Assembly (NCBI GenBank): GCA_964448115.1
Contig: CAYUVA010000010.1
Span: forward strand, 1 to 64,000
Origin: CAYUVA01 sp964448115 [NCBI: uncultured bacterium]
GTDB taxonomy: Bacteria > CAYUVA01
Direction of reading: 5' to 3'
Length of the DNA stretch: 64,000 bases
The first letter of the stretch is position 1; every line of letters starts with the position of its first letter. The position numbers and the translations under genes were made by a program. Under the pieces are notes generated by a model. That model searched no databases and had not been told where the DNA came from. It saw only the letters and a program-made list of their open reading frames with translations. This document shows, in pieces, positions 54,615 through 63,001 of the stretch.

Positions 54615-55688
54615 ATGGATGAGAAATCTGGCAAGGACAAAATATGCCGATTGACCGGATATTCCAGGGCGGCTGGGTGAGCCTCGAAGGCAAGTCTCTC
54701 TGAGCTGGCGCAGGTTCTGTGTCATATAAAGCCGCGTAAGAATCCGGATGTACTAATCGGCTCCGATTCAGCCGATGATGCCGGTGTCTATCGATTGGCG
54801 CCGGATCTGGCGGTGGTTTATACTGTCGATTTTTTCACGCCAATAGTCGATGATCCCGAAATTTTCGGCATGATAGCTGCTGCCAACTCGCTGAGCGATA
54901 TATATGCAATGGGCGCTGAGCCGATCGCTGCCCTTAACATCGCCTGCTTGCCGACCAAGAAACAGGGGATGCTGGATCTATTCAATCGCATCGTGGCTGG
55001 GGGAGTCTCCAAGCTCGATGAAGCCGGCTGTACGCTTATCGGTGGTCATACTTTAGAGGATGATGACCTGAAGTTCGGATATACGATCATCGGCAGGGTG
55101 CATCCTGATCGCCTGGTAACTAATGCGGATGCAAAGCCGGGAGATCTTTTGATTCTTTCCAAGAAGTTAGGCACTGGTGCTTTAGGCAGCGCCCTTAAGT
55201 CCGGAAAACTAAGCTCAAAGGACCAGACTGAATTCATCGACTCCATGCTTCAGCTTAACAAGGCTGCCTGCCAGGTGATGCAGGGATTCAAGGTAAAGGC
55301 TGCCACCGATGTTACCGGTTACGGGCTTGCTGGACACGCTTTTGAGATGGCAAGGGCTAGCGATGTTAAGATAATCCTTTATCCGATGCAGATACCTTAT
55401 TTCAAGGCTGCTTTCGACTTGCTAAGTCAAGGTAAGTTCATTACCCGGTCCACCAGGCAGACCGCACAGTACCTCAAGGATTTCATCGATGACGCCAGCA
55501 ACATCAAGCAGCCCTATCAAAGCCTTCTTTTCGACCCTCAGACTAGCGGAGGATTGCTTATCTGCATCCAGGAGAAGAGCGCAAAATCATTTATACAGGC
55601 TCTGTACGATAATAGGGTTAGGGCAGCAACTATCGTCGGCAGGGTAATCGAAAGGAAAAAATCAGAAAAATTCATCGGCTTCGAGTAA
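54615..55688 (+). CDS. selD: Selenide, water dikinase SelD; selenoprotein with in-frame UGA
   Basis: Makes selenophosphate from selenide and ATP for selenocysteine and selenouridine synthesis. ATG 54615 opens a frame that reads LTGYSRAAG, then TGA (54678-54680), then ASKASLSELAQVL and continues without break to 55688. The UGA falls exactly where E. coli SelD has catalytic Cys17, and a Lys lies three residues later as in E. coli Lys20, so it is read as selenocysteine (U22) in a 357-residue protein. Downstream motifs are typical: SADDAGVY (Asp pair), YTVDFFTPIVDDP, AANSLSDIYAMGAEPIAALNI, LIGGHTLEDDDLKFG, DVTGYGLAGH and DPQTSGGLL. A gene finder that stops at UGA would call only the part from a TTG at 54795. 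selA and selB are not in the window. Confidence 0.95.
54681..54720 (+). promoter_or_regulatory. Candidate bacterial SECIS after the selD UGA
   Basis: Downstream of the UGA a small hairpin CTG-GCG-CAG (54705-54713) has its G-starting loop about 28 nt after the stop, within the range known for bacterial SECIS elements. Another fold pairs GCCTC (54681-54685) with GA...GGC. I could not compute stability, so the exact element is uncertain. Confidence 0.35.
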
Positions 55689-55713
55689 CTCTTCTTTTCA
55701 GGTTTGCTCGGCT

Positions 55714-56625
55714 TCAGTTGTCTATCTTCCTGGCTACTAGCCCGAAGTAATCCTCCAGCTTAACCTCTTCGATGATCTCCATGCCATGATTTATCAGCGC
55801 CCGGCAGATCTGCGAAGCCTTTTCCTTGACTATTCCAGAACAGATTAATACGCCGTTTTCCTTCAGACAATCGATAATCTTTTCTGCACAGTCGATCAAT
55901 ATCTGCACATATAGATTTGCACAGACAATATCAAAGAACCCGGTTTCCTCGAGATCCCTCACATCGCAGCACTCCAATACAGGATTTAATAAGATGCCGT
56001 TCAGCTCCAGGTTCATATATGTATTTTCTATTGCCTCCGAATCGATATCTATCATCTTCACCTTCGAGGCACCTAGCTTCAAAGCTGCAATCCCCAAGAT
56101 GCCGCTGCCACAGCCGATATCGAGCACCCAATCAGCCGGCGAGATAAATTCCTCCAAAAGCTCAAGACAGCAACGAGTCGTCTCGTGGAAGCCGGTGCCG
56201 AAGGCGGTGGCTGGATAGATGATGATAGGTATGCGAGATAAGGGATCTGGGGGTAGCTTTTTACCGGGGATGATGATCAATGTCTTTCCAACGGGCATAG
56301 GAGTAAGGGTTCTTTGCCAGGCAGCGAGATAATCCTCGGCTTTGATCTGATCTATCTCCACCCGTTCCAGCGCAGATCCGCATCTGCGTGCTGCATTATC
56401 AAGCTGATTTATGATCTTATCAGGCTCAGCTTGTTTATTGCCTAGAAGATAAAAGGTCAGCAATAGCCTGTCTTCAGCAATAAAGAGCCTACCGCCCAGC
56501 TCGGTATCCTTATCCTGGAGCTGGAATGAGGTGATGCCGAGTTCTATCAACTCGGCGGTTATAATATCAAAAGCGCCAGGGTCGATCAGAATTCGTATCC
56601 TAGTATGTTTCCTCGAACGGCTCAT
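55714..56625 (-). CDS. prmA: Ribosomal protein L11 methyltransferase
   Basis: SAM-dependent enzyme that trimethylates several lysines of ribosomal protein L11. The 303-residue protein has an N-terminal substrate-binding domain, then the family motif ATAFGTGFHETTRCCLELL near 145-163, motif I VLDIGCGSGILGIAALKLGA, MIDIDSEAIENTYMN, and VCANLYVQILID (the N-L variant typical of PrmA). The ATG at 56625 lies inside the 3' end of the ExeA-like gene in another frame (26 nt overlap); an ATG at 56637 is also possible. It is presumably translated by coupling. Confidence 0.92.
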   Translation of the reverse strand: MSRSRKHTRIRILIDPGAFDIITAELIELGITSFQLQDKDTELGGRLFIAEDRLLLTFYLLGNKQAEPDKIINQLDNAARRCGSALERVEIDQIKAEDYLAAWQRTLTPMPVGKTLIIIPGKKLPPDPLSRIPIIIYPATAFGTGFHETTRCCLELLEEFISPADWVLDIGCGSGILGIAALKLGASKVKMIDIDSEAIENTYMNLELNGILLNPVLECCDVRDLEETGFFDIVCANLYVQILIDCAEKIIDCLKENGVLICSGIVKEKASQICRALINHGMEIIEEVKLEDYFGLVARKIDN

Positions 56626-58267
56626 AAAGCAAAGCAAGAACGGTTTTTACTCCAACGATGCCGTCCGGGATCAATCCTTTTTGTTTTTGTGCCCGTATCA
56701 CCGCTTCCTTGAGCTGCTCATCAAAGATGCCGTCGCAACACTGACCAGGCTCAAGGAAGCCTTGTTTGACCAGCATTTTTCGCAGCGCCACCACCTGTTC
56801 TCCCCGTGCGCCGATGCCAAGCAACTGCCTGATTTTCAGATCCGAACTCTCCAGGTAATATGACTCGCCACTGTAGCGCCGTTTAAGATCATCCGCACCA
56901 AGTTCGATGATCCCGCTTGATGGATTGCATACTACATGCGCTGCATCCCTTTTTCCACGCAGGATAAAATACTCGCTGGTGATCCCCCTATCATCGTACA
57001 AGGAGATGATAATAGGATATCCGATGGTCTCCAGGTCTCGCCTGGTGAACTTGCCGGCAACCAGGTTGAAATTCGCATCCAGCTCGATCTCCATGAGCGA
57101 TTCCAGCTCCAGATCAAAGAGGTACTCGGTAGGATCAACATCGCGGTTTTTTCTGCGTTCATAAAGGTACAATATCCAGCCGAGCAGCCTTCCGGTTGCC
57201 TGACTGCTATCACCGGTCTTGAAATGCTCGTACTCATCCCGGTAGGTCTCCAGGTAAACCGTTGGTGTTGGAGTTAGGGTCGGAATGGCTGTTGGACTGG
57301 GAGTAGGCGTGCTGGTCGGCTGATACCAGGGATTGCCCGGCTCTTTACCGCTTACAGCACTCAGGACGATATAACCTATCGAGAAAACTATCAGAGCGAA
57401 GAATAATCCGATTACTATGTATCTGCCCATGTTCAATGCCTCCAAGTCTTGGGAGGGACTTTTACCCTCCATGGTCATTATAGCCTCTTTTACGATCTTT
57501 TTACAAATATGAGTGGTTCCCATCACATAAGCGCCGAGCAACGCCTTGTCGCAGACCTGGTTTATCAGCCGTGGCACTCCCTTTGAGTAGTTTTGGATCG
57601 CCCGGTAAGCACCCTTGTCGAATGCAGGATAATGACGGGGAGCAGCGACCTTTATGCGATGGTTAATGTAGCGGCGAGCCGATGCGAGATCCAGCCTACC
57701 GAGATGATCCCTGATCGCTATCCTTTGTCTTAGTTGCTCAAGTTCGGGGTGAGCGATGATCCTGTTTAGCTGCGGTTGACCGACCAATACCAGTTGCAGC
57801 AGCTTCTCTTGATCGGTCTCCAGGTTGGACAGCATCCTAAGCTCCTCGAATAACTCAAAGGGGAGATTCTGAGCCTCATCAATGATGAGCACAGCGAGCT
57901 TGCCCTCGCTAGCGCATTGGAGAAGAAAGGTGTTCATCCTGAGCAATAGATCCTGCTTGCTGGCATGCTTGGGAGTTTGTACCCCAAAGTCGGCAAGGAT
58001 GCTTTTTAAAAGCCCCTTCTCATCGAGGTATGGATTGAAGATGATCGCAATCTCCGCCTTGTCATGTAGCTTTTGAGCAAGCGTCCTTATGAGCGTGGTC
58101 TTGCCAGTCCCGATCTCCCCGGTGAGCAGCATGAAGCCCTCTTTGCGTTGGATGCCGTAAAGAAGGTGATTGAATGCTCGCAGGTGCCCGGGACTAAGGT
58201 AGTAGAACCTCGGATCCGGCGTTATGGCAAAGGGACGAGCCTTGAAGCCGAAAAAATTCTCATACAT
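56600..58267 (-). CDS. ExeA-like AAA ATPase with peptidoglycan-binding domain
   Basis: A 555-residue inner-membrane protein. N-terminus MYENFFGFKARPFAITPDPRFYYLS is the hallmark of ExeA/GspA ATPases, with Walker A TGEIGTGKTTLIRTL near 49-63 and Walker B AVLIIDEAQNLP near 124-135. A membrane helix lies at about 288-311, followed by a Pro/Thr-rich linker (PTSTPTPSPTAIPTLTPTPT). The periplasmic part includes a beta-rich segment and a C-terminal peptidoglycan_binding_1 domain (EQVVALRKMLVKQGFLEP, GIVGVKTVLALL). ExeA with ExeB helps the type II secretin cross the cell wall; here exeB is absent. The protein is the likely anchor for a secretion or pilus system. Confidence 0.93.
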   Translation of the reverse strand: MYENFFGFKARPFAITPDPRFYYLSPGHLRAFNHLLYGIQRKEGFMLLTGEIGTGKTTLIRTLAQKLHDKAEIAIIFNPYLDEKGLLKSILADFGVQTPKHASKQDLLLRMNTFLLQCASEGKLAVLIIDEAQNLPFELFEELRMLSNLETDQEKLLQLVLVGQPQLNRIIAHPELEQLRQRIAIRDHLGRLDLASARRYINHRIKVAAPRHYPAFDKGAYRAIQNYSKGVPRLINQVCDKALLGAYVMGTTHICKKIVKEAIMTMEGKSPSQDLEALNMGRYIVIGLFFALIVFSIGYIVLSAVSGKEPGNPWYQPTSTPTPSPTAIPTLTPTPTVYLETYRDEYEHFKTGDSSQATGRLLGWILYLYERRKNRDVDPTEYLFDLELESLMEIELDANFNLVAGKFTRRDLETIGYPIIISLYDDRGITSEYFILRGKRDAAHVVCNPSSGIIELGADDLKRRYSGESYYLESSDLKIRQLLGIGARGEQVVALRKMLVKQGFLEPGQCCDGIFDEQLKEAVIRAQKQKGLIPDGIVGVKTVLALLYEPFEETY

Positions 58268-58334
58268 GATGGGGCGAAGATTAGTTCCTTCCTATATAAA
58301 TAAAGATTGTAGTCCCTAATATAATTGGACAGGC

Positions 58335-58946
58335 TCATATCAGGTGTAGCCAGTCGCCCAAGAGGAACTGCATCCTGCCGATGAGAAGCGAGATGCGAGC
58401 CATGACCGTATAACCAAAGGAAGCGCCGAACGAGATCATCAAAAAATAAATCCCAATCTTAGCCAAAACCCCGAATGCTCCCCTGTGCGCCTTGGAGAAG
58501 AAGAAATAAAATAAGCCAGTCAATACGCCGATTACCAAGACCAGGTGATTAAGAAAGCTCACTTCGGGACCGGTAACGATGGTGCCCTTTAGCTGCATTA
58601 ACACATTCGACTGGATATAAACGACAAAGTAGATCCCTGAGCCGGTGCCGATCATGAATGCCAGCGGCCAGCGACTCATCCAGCCCAACTTGGCAGAGAG
58701 CCTAAAGAGCATCATAATCCCCAGAAAAAATGGGATCAATAAAAGGAAATTGTGTGCAAAGTCCTCGGTTAAGGGGACAAAGAGCTTCCTGATGAAGATC
58801 TCATGCCAGTACCTGCCGAACCAGTAGCCAGCGGATACGCCGACGAAAAGATGCTCGCCTATCTTGTAAAAAGGATTGTCTTTATACAGAAAACTGAATA
58901 TGGATAATGTAAGTATCGCAGCCAACCATATGCCAAACGTTTCCAT
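58335..58946 (-). CDS. Six-helix membrane protein of the MutL-like cassette
   Basis: A 203-residue protein with about six hydrophobic helices and no motif I recognise (starts METFGIWLAAILTLSIFSFLY; GEHLFVGVSAGYWFGRYWHE is polar/aromatic). It is the last gene of a six-gene, same-strand unit with gaps of 14, 2, 15, 5 and 17 nt that continues to the window end. Its tight placement suggests a subunit of a membrane complex with the other products. I cannot assign a function. Confidence 0.75.
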   Translation of the reverse strand: METFGIWLAAILTLSIFSFLYKDNPFYKIGEHLFVGVSAGYWFGRYWHEIFIRKLFVPLTEDFAHNFLLLIPFFLGIMMLFRLSAKLGWMSRWPLAFMIGTGSGIYFVVYIQSNVLMQLKGTIVTGPEVSFLNHLVLVIGVLTGLFYFFFSKAHRGAFGVLAKIGIYFLMISFGASFGYTVMARISLLIGRMQFLLGDWLHLI

Positions 58947-58960
58947 GCCCCATTTAACTC

Positions 58961-59836
58961 CTATTTCTTCTTTCGTCTCTCAAGGAAAAAGGCGATGTTG
59001 CCGATAACTATGAATATAATAATAACCAGGTGTGCAATCGATTGCGCATCCATCCCCTTGGTCGCTGTTCCGAAGAATGTTTGCAGGTTGGGATACATAT
59101 CCGAGTAGTTCTCCCTTAGCAGCGTCTCGTACTCGGCAGCCCCTTTCAATCCACCGAGCAGACCCTCAAGCTGCCCGGTCTTGTAGTATGGGTAAAGCTG
59201 GGGTGCGCTGACTGCGGTACAGCCCCCTATAATCGGGCGGCCGAACTGATCGCCGGCGATCTGTACCCACTCCGGGATGCCGGGGGAACCAGCCGAGAGA
59301 TCGACTACAAGATCGAAGTTTCGTAAGTTCTTGATCCCCTTGAAGGCAGGTATCTCTGACAGGGGTGTCTGATGGGTGTCAGCCTGGAAGGCTTCAACGA
59401 TGTCCTTCCCGATACGTTGAATTACCACCTGGTTTCCAGCCATGAATCCGAGGGCTACATAATCGGTGCCATAACGCAAACCTGGGAAATAACTCTTCGA
59501 TTCCAGCATCGCCTCCTCAGCCAGGGAAGCTCCCGCCGGCCATAGCGCCATGCTTACAATCCGGTGCTCCTTTGCCAGGCAGTGCAGAAAAACTGCCAGG
59601 TTCATCGGATAGATCTCCGGGCGAGTTGAGGGATCATAGTCATGGGCAATAAGTATCAATGAGCCTTTGGGTAGTTTGTCTATGTAATTGAAGGCATCCT
59701 TAACTGCCGGGGATACCTTGATTGCGAAACCTATTGGGTAAATCAGCGGAAGGGCAACTGCTAGACCGATAGCCAAAAATACCCACCTGCGATCCAGGCT
59801 GCTGATGAACTCAAGAAGCGTCCTCTTCTCCGCCAT
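58961..59836 (-). CDS. Membrane-flanked alpha/beta protein of the cassette
   Basis: A 291-residue protein with one membrane helix at each end (about 17-38 and 265-284) and a 220-residue domain between them, likely outside the cytosol. The domain has alternating strands and helices (GSLILIAHDYDP, YVALGFMAGNQVVIQRIG, FDLVVDLSAGSPGIPEW, PIIGGCTAVSAPQLYPYY) like a Rossmann-type sensor or binding fold, but no catalytic motif is clear. A similar segment follows in the FN3 protein two genes upstream, suggesting related domains. Function unknown. Confidence 0.75.
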   Translation of the reverse strand: MAEKRTLLEFISSLDRRWVFLAIGLAVALPLIYPIGFAIKVSPAVKDAFNYIDKLPKGSLILIAHDYDPSTRPEIYPMNLAVFLHCLAKEHRIVSMALWPAGASLAEEAMLESKSYFPGLRYGTDYVALGFMAGNQVVIQRIGKDIVEAFQADTHQTPLSEIPAFKGIKNLRNFDLVVDLSAGSPGIPEWVQIAGDQFGRPIIGGCTAVSAPQLYPYYKTGQLEGLLGGLKGAAEYETLLRENYSDMYPNLQTFFGTATKGMDAQSIAHLVIIIFIVIGNIAFFLERRKKK

Positions 59837-59838
59837 GC

Positions 59839-60459
59839 CTACTCACCCCCCAGGTAGGATCTCTCGATACCCAGGATTATGCGAAGCGCGGTCGATGCCA
59901 ATCCGAGAGCAATACCGATCATGATAGCACGCTGTCCGGCTGTGTTTGGATAATCCATGATCCAATTGGTTATATCAGGCATCTTGCTCCATATATATTC
60001 TCCAAGCGGAACCCTGCCGAGCATGACGAAAAATGCTGCCGCCAGAAGCAATGAAGCCTCCACAGTGCGGGCACGGAAGGCGCGAAACGCCGCCGAGGCG
60101 ACAAAGAACGCCAGAATGGAGAACATGGTGGCTGCCAGCGGCGTATAAAGGTTCTCGTAGCCAAAGAAAAAGGGCGTTCCCTCATCGATACCCCAAATCA
60201 AGGCAGAGATAGCCATAAAGGCAAATCCAAGAATGGTGAAGAAATTGTAGAACCAGTTGGGCGACTTCCTCGATATCCTAATTATGCACACCCGAAGAAG
60301 GCTCATGATCCCCAAGAACATGGCGAACATGGCTATTATCGAAAACCAGTCCTGGAAGGTGTCCTGCAAAGTGCCAAAGGGGCGGTGGGGTATGAACTGA
60401 GCTACTATCATAGTGATCCCAGCCAGACCAGCTAAGAATATAGGGATCTGATATTTCAA
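59839..60459 (-). CDS. Six-helix membrane protein of the cassette
   Basis: A 206-residue protein with about six hydrophobic helices (PIFLAGLAGITMIVAQFI; FSIIAMFAMFLGIMSLL; FFTILGFAFMAISALIW and others) and a conserved-looking DEGTPFFFGYENLYTPLAATM segment in a loop. It starts 15 nt after the FN3 gene and ends 2 nt before the next gene. It may be paired with the other six-helix protein at 58335. No known family recognised. Confidence 0.75.
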   Translation of the reverse strand: MKYQIPIFLAGLAGITMIVAQFIPHRPFGTLQDTFQDWFSIIAMFAMFLGIMSLLRVCIIRISRKSPNWFYNFFTILGFAFMAISALIWGIDEGTPFFFGYENLYTPLAATMFSILAFFVASAAFRAFRARTVEASLLLAAAFFVMLGRVPLGEYIWSKMPDITNWIMDYPNTAGQRAIMIGIALGLASTALRIILGIERSYLGGE

Positions 60460-60474
60460 GGTTTACCTCCTGGC

Positions 60475-61851
60475 TTAATTCCCCTGGAATAACGATACAT
60501 AAAGATCAACAATGCTTTTCAGGCTATCGATAAAGCCCTGGTAAGCGCTGAATCCCTCCAGGGAGAGATGGCTTTGGAAGAAACCGCTTACCGACTGCAT
60601 GGACAAGAACTCATGGAATAATCCGGGTATAGAGCCGATGATTATGGCAGCCATGATCAAGAACTTAGCCCAATCCTGCCCCTTGAGGCTTCCCAGCAGG
60701 CGCGGCTCCTTGGATAGATATGCGCTGGCAGCGAAAAGCTCCTCGCCGATTAGCGTATAGTCGCAGGCAGCTACGAAAAAGGGGAGTTGCGAGGCTTCCG
60801 CGGTGCCTGCGATCTGAATAGCCCCCACAGAGTTGCCGGTCTCTGCCAGGATGAGCGACTCGGCATAGAATCTGCCCAGAAAGAAATTGGCCGCCGGCTT
60901 GTCGCGAACCATTATACCATCGACCCCGGCTGCGTAGCCGAACTGATCATCGGTCAGGTAGCGAACCTGGTTCTCATCGTAGGCGTCCGGTCTCCCCACA
61001 TCGAGGTAAGCCTCCTTGACCACCTCCTGGGCTGCGGTCATCACCACGGATCGAGCGCAGGGGACCATAATATTGGTCTCATACTCCGCTGCCTTCCTGG
61101 CAACATGTGAGAGGATGGTGATGCTGGCGATGGTCTGCACATCGTCCAGGTCCATGATGCCGGGCACATAAAGAACCGACTTACCCATCTCGGTAGCCCG
61201 TCCGATCGCCTCATCGACAGCTTGCAACCCGGCTATGGGGCGAATATAAAGCTCCTTGCCTTTTTTTGCCTGGCTTATGTTGTACAGGATGAAAAATGAG
61301 AAAAGTATGGCGGTGATAAAAAGCGCGATCCTACCCTTGTGAAACCACTGTCCCTTGCTTATGGCCCCGGAGAAGTCCTGCGAAAGCGACTCCTGGTCGT
61401 TGAAGAGAGCCTTGATCTTGTAATAATACTTTTCATGGTTCTCGACATTGGAATCTACCGCCGACCTGGCGCCACCGGAGGCGGTGATTACGGTCTCAAA
61501 GGGACCGTCTATCGATTTAGAGCGCAGGATCTCGAAACGCTCCGGTACGAATATTTCTCCCTCAGCAGGGTGATATTCCCAGGTAATGGTGATCGAGTTT
61601 CCGGCATCATTAGGTGAGTCTTTTGCGGTTACCCTTGTTGGGGTAGCAAGCTTGAGCTTCGGTGGTACATGCTCTGTAGCTTCGGTTATAAGCGATACCT
61701 GTATATCCCAAGCAGTCCCATCCAAAGGCTTTGCAGCCTGCGGAATTGCTTCCGGCTGAGTATTCTCGCCCGCTGCTTCCAAGACTTGTGCCCACACTAG
61801 CGCTGCCACCAGGATGATCAAGCATAATTGTTTATTAAATGACATGGACAA
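60475..61851 (-). CDS. FN3 domain membrane protein (DUF6754-like)
   Basis: A 458-residue protein: signal peptide about 1-27, a fibronectin type III domain about 68-170 (KLATPTRVTAKDSPN, TITWEYHPAEGEIFVPERFEILRS, EKYYYKIKALFND), a membrane helix near 182-200 (IALFITAILFSFFILYNI), then a cytosolic alpha/beta region (GKSVLYVPGIMDLDDVQTIASITILSHVARKAAEY; FAASAYLSKEP) and a second hydrophobic helix near 398-418. From memory this later part matches a domain of unknown function, DUF6754, found next to MutL-like genes in uncultivated bacteria; that label should be checked. It bridges the outside FN3 with an inside domain, so may be the scaffold of the cassette. Confidence 0.7.
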   Translation of the reverse strand: MSMSFNKQLCLIILVAALVWAQVLEAAGENTQPEAIPQAAKPLDGTAWDIQVSLITEATEHVPPKLKLATPTRVTAKDSPNDAGNSITITWEYHPAEGEIFVPERFEILRSKSIDGPFETVITASGGARSAVDSNVENHEKYYYKIKALFNDQESLSQDFSGAISKGQWFHKGRIALFITAILFSFFILYNISQAKKGKELYIRPIAGLQAVDEAIGRATEMGKSVLYVPGIMDLDDVQTIASITILSHVARKAAEYETNIMVPCARSVVMTAAQEVVKEAYLDVGRPDAYDENQVRYLTDDQFGYAAGVDGIMVRDKPAANFFLGRFYAESLILAETGNSVGAIQIAGTAEASQLPFFVAACDYTLIGEELFAASAYLSKEPRLLGSLKGQDWAKFLIMAAIIIGSIPGLFHEFLSMQSVSGFFQSHLSLEGFSAYQGFIDSLKSIVDLYVSLFQGN

Positions 61852-61856
61852 TATCC

Positions 61857-62984
61857 CTACATAGTTTCGATCAGCTCCACATTGGCGCGGGGTAGGAGGT
61901 GTTCGGTGCCATCTTCCAGCCTGAGCTTCACCACCCGAGCCTTGGACTCCGATTCTAGCACGGTCAGCTCCGGGGGCAGCTCTATGACCTCGCCGACATA
62001 TCCGAAGTAGGGCTGGCGGATGATGCGAACCATGCTCCCCACCTGCATCCCTGCTGATTCGGTCTCCACGGACTCCGGGAAATCGCCATCTTGTTCGGCA
62101 GGGATGACTATGACCGGTCTAATCACCCCGGCTCGTATCTGGGTGGCTCCGTTGATGCTGGCTAGTTGTCCTTGCTTCTTGGATAGAAGCTCGAAGGTCG
62201 CCTTTGCCATGTCTATCCTTCCAAAGCCCTCGGTCAAAATGAGGGTGATGCCCTTATCCTCCCTACCGGTGATGGCTACTCCCAGGTCGTAACCGAGGAA
62301 ATCGCGCAGTGTCTTGTCATCCAAGCCGCCGACAACAACGCCCACGGCTCCGACCTCTATAGCCTTTGTTATCGCCTGGTAGTCGATGAAGGAGCCGCCA
62401 ACGATAACCTTTCCCTTACAGTCTGCCGTGATCATGCTGGCGGTAAGCTCCTGGGTTCTATCTTCGGTGAGCACCATTACCTCTCCGCACGCCTCTCCGC
62501 CGATGCCGAAGATGCCCTGGATGAAGGAGCAGGGGGACTCGATAACAACACCTTCTTTGGGCAAGATCTCCTTCACCGTGCCATCGATGAAGGCATCTAT
62601 CTGCACCGGGATAGGAGGCTCACGAAAGAGCACCTGCCCGGTAACGCTGGAGATGTTCTCTATGGTGCCGTCGCAGGGAGCATGAGCATAAGACTTGAAC
62701 AATCCGAATATTCCCTTTGTTTCAGCGACCACATCCCCCTTCTTAGCCGACTCGCCTACTTGCTTTGTCATGTAGGAGGAAATATCGCCGGGGAGGATCT
62801 TGAGCTGATTGGCTACATTGAGCGGATAGACGGCACCGGGCAGATCGGTTCGAGCTACTATGGTATCATGTTTAACCCGTTGTCCTTGTTTGACCAGCAC
62901 CTCTCCCTGCAAGGGGAGTCGCCTCTCCTTGCGTAGGATCATCCTCTCCTTGACCATCAGTCCTGGTGTATATGCAACTGCCAT
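61857..62984 (-). CDS. Lipoyl/barrel-sandwich and KOW-like protein of the cassette
   Basis: A 375-residue cytosolic protein. The first 130 residues contain two barrel-sandwich-like repeats (RLPLQGEVLVKQGQRVKHDTIVARTDLPG; AKKGDVVAETKGIFGLFK; APCDGTIENISSVTGQVLF), the style of RnfC/NqrA or biotinyl-lipoyl hybrid domains but without a biotinyl Lys motif. The middle has a glycine-rich alpha/beta part (GAVGVVVGGLDDKTLRDFLG). The C-terminus GSMVRIIRQPYFGYVGEVIEL, RVVKLRLEDGTEHLLPRANVEL is KOW-like. It lies 5 nt before the FN3 gene and 17 nt after the MutL-like gene. No known function. Confidence 0.7.
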   Translation of the reverse strand: MAVAYTPGLMVKERMILRKERRLPLQGEVLVKQGQRVKHDTIVARTDLPGAVYPLNVANQLKILPGDISSYMTKQVGESAKKGDVVAETKGIFGLFKSYAHAPCDGTIENISSVTGQVLFREPPIPVQIDAFIDGTVKEILPKEGVVIESPCSFIQGIFGIGGEACGEVMVLTEDRTQELTASMITADCKGKVIVGGSFIDYQAITKAIEVGAVGVVVGGLDDKTLRDFLGYDLGVAITGREDKGITLILTEGFGRIDMAKATFELLSKKQGQLASINGATQIRAGVIRPVIVIPAEQDGDFPESVETESAGMQVGSMVRIIRQPYFGYVGEVIELPPELTVLESESKARVVKLRLEDGTEHLLPRANVELIETM

Positions 62985-63001
62985 GTATAGCTCCTTCGTG
63001 T

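Noticed and set aside
54483-54680. A 65-codon frame ending at the TGA before SelD
   Set aside because: Its second half is the true N-terminus of SelD; the first 44 codons are an upstream extension in AT-rich intergenic DNA. It is not a separate gene.
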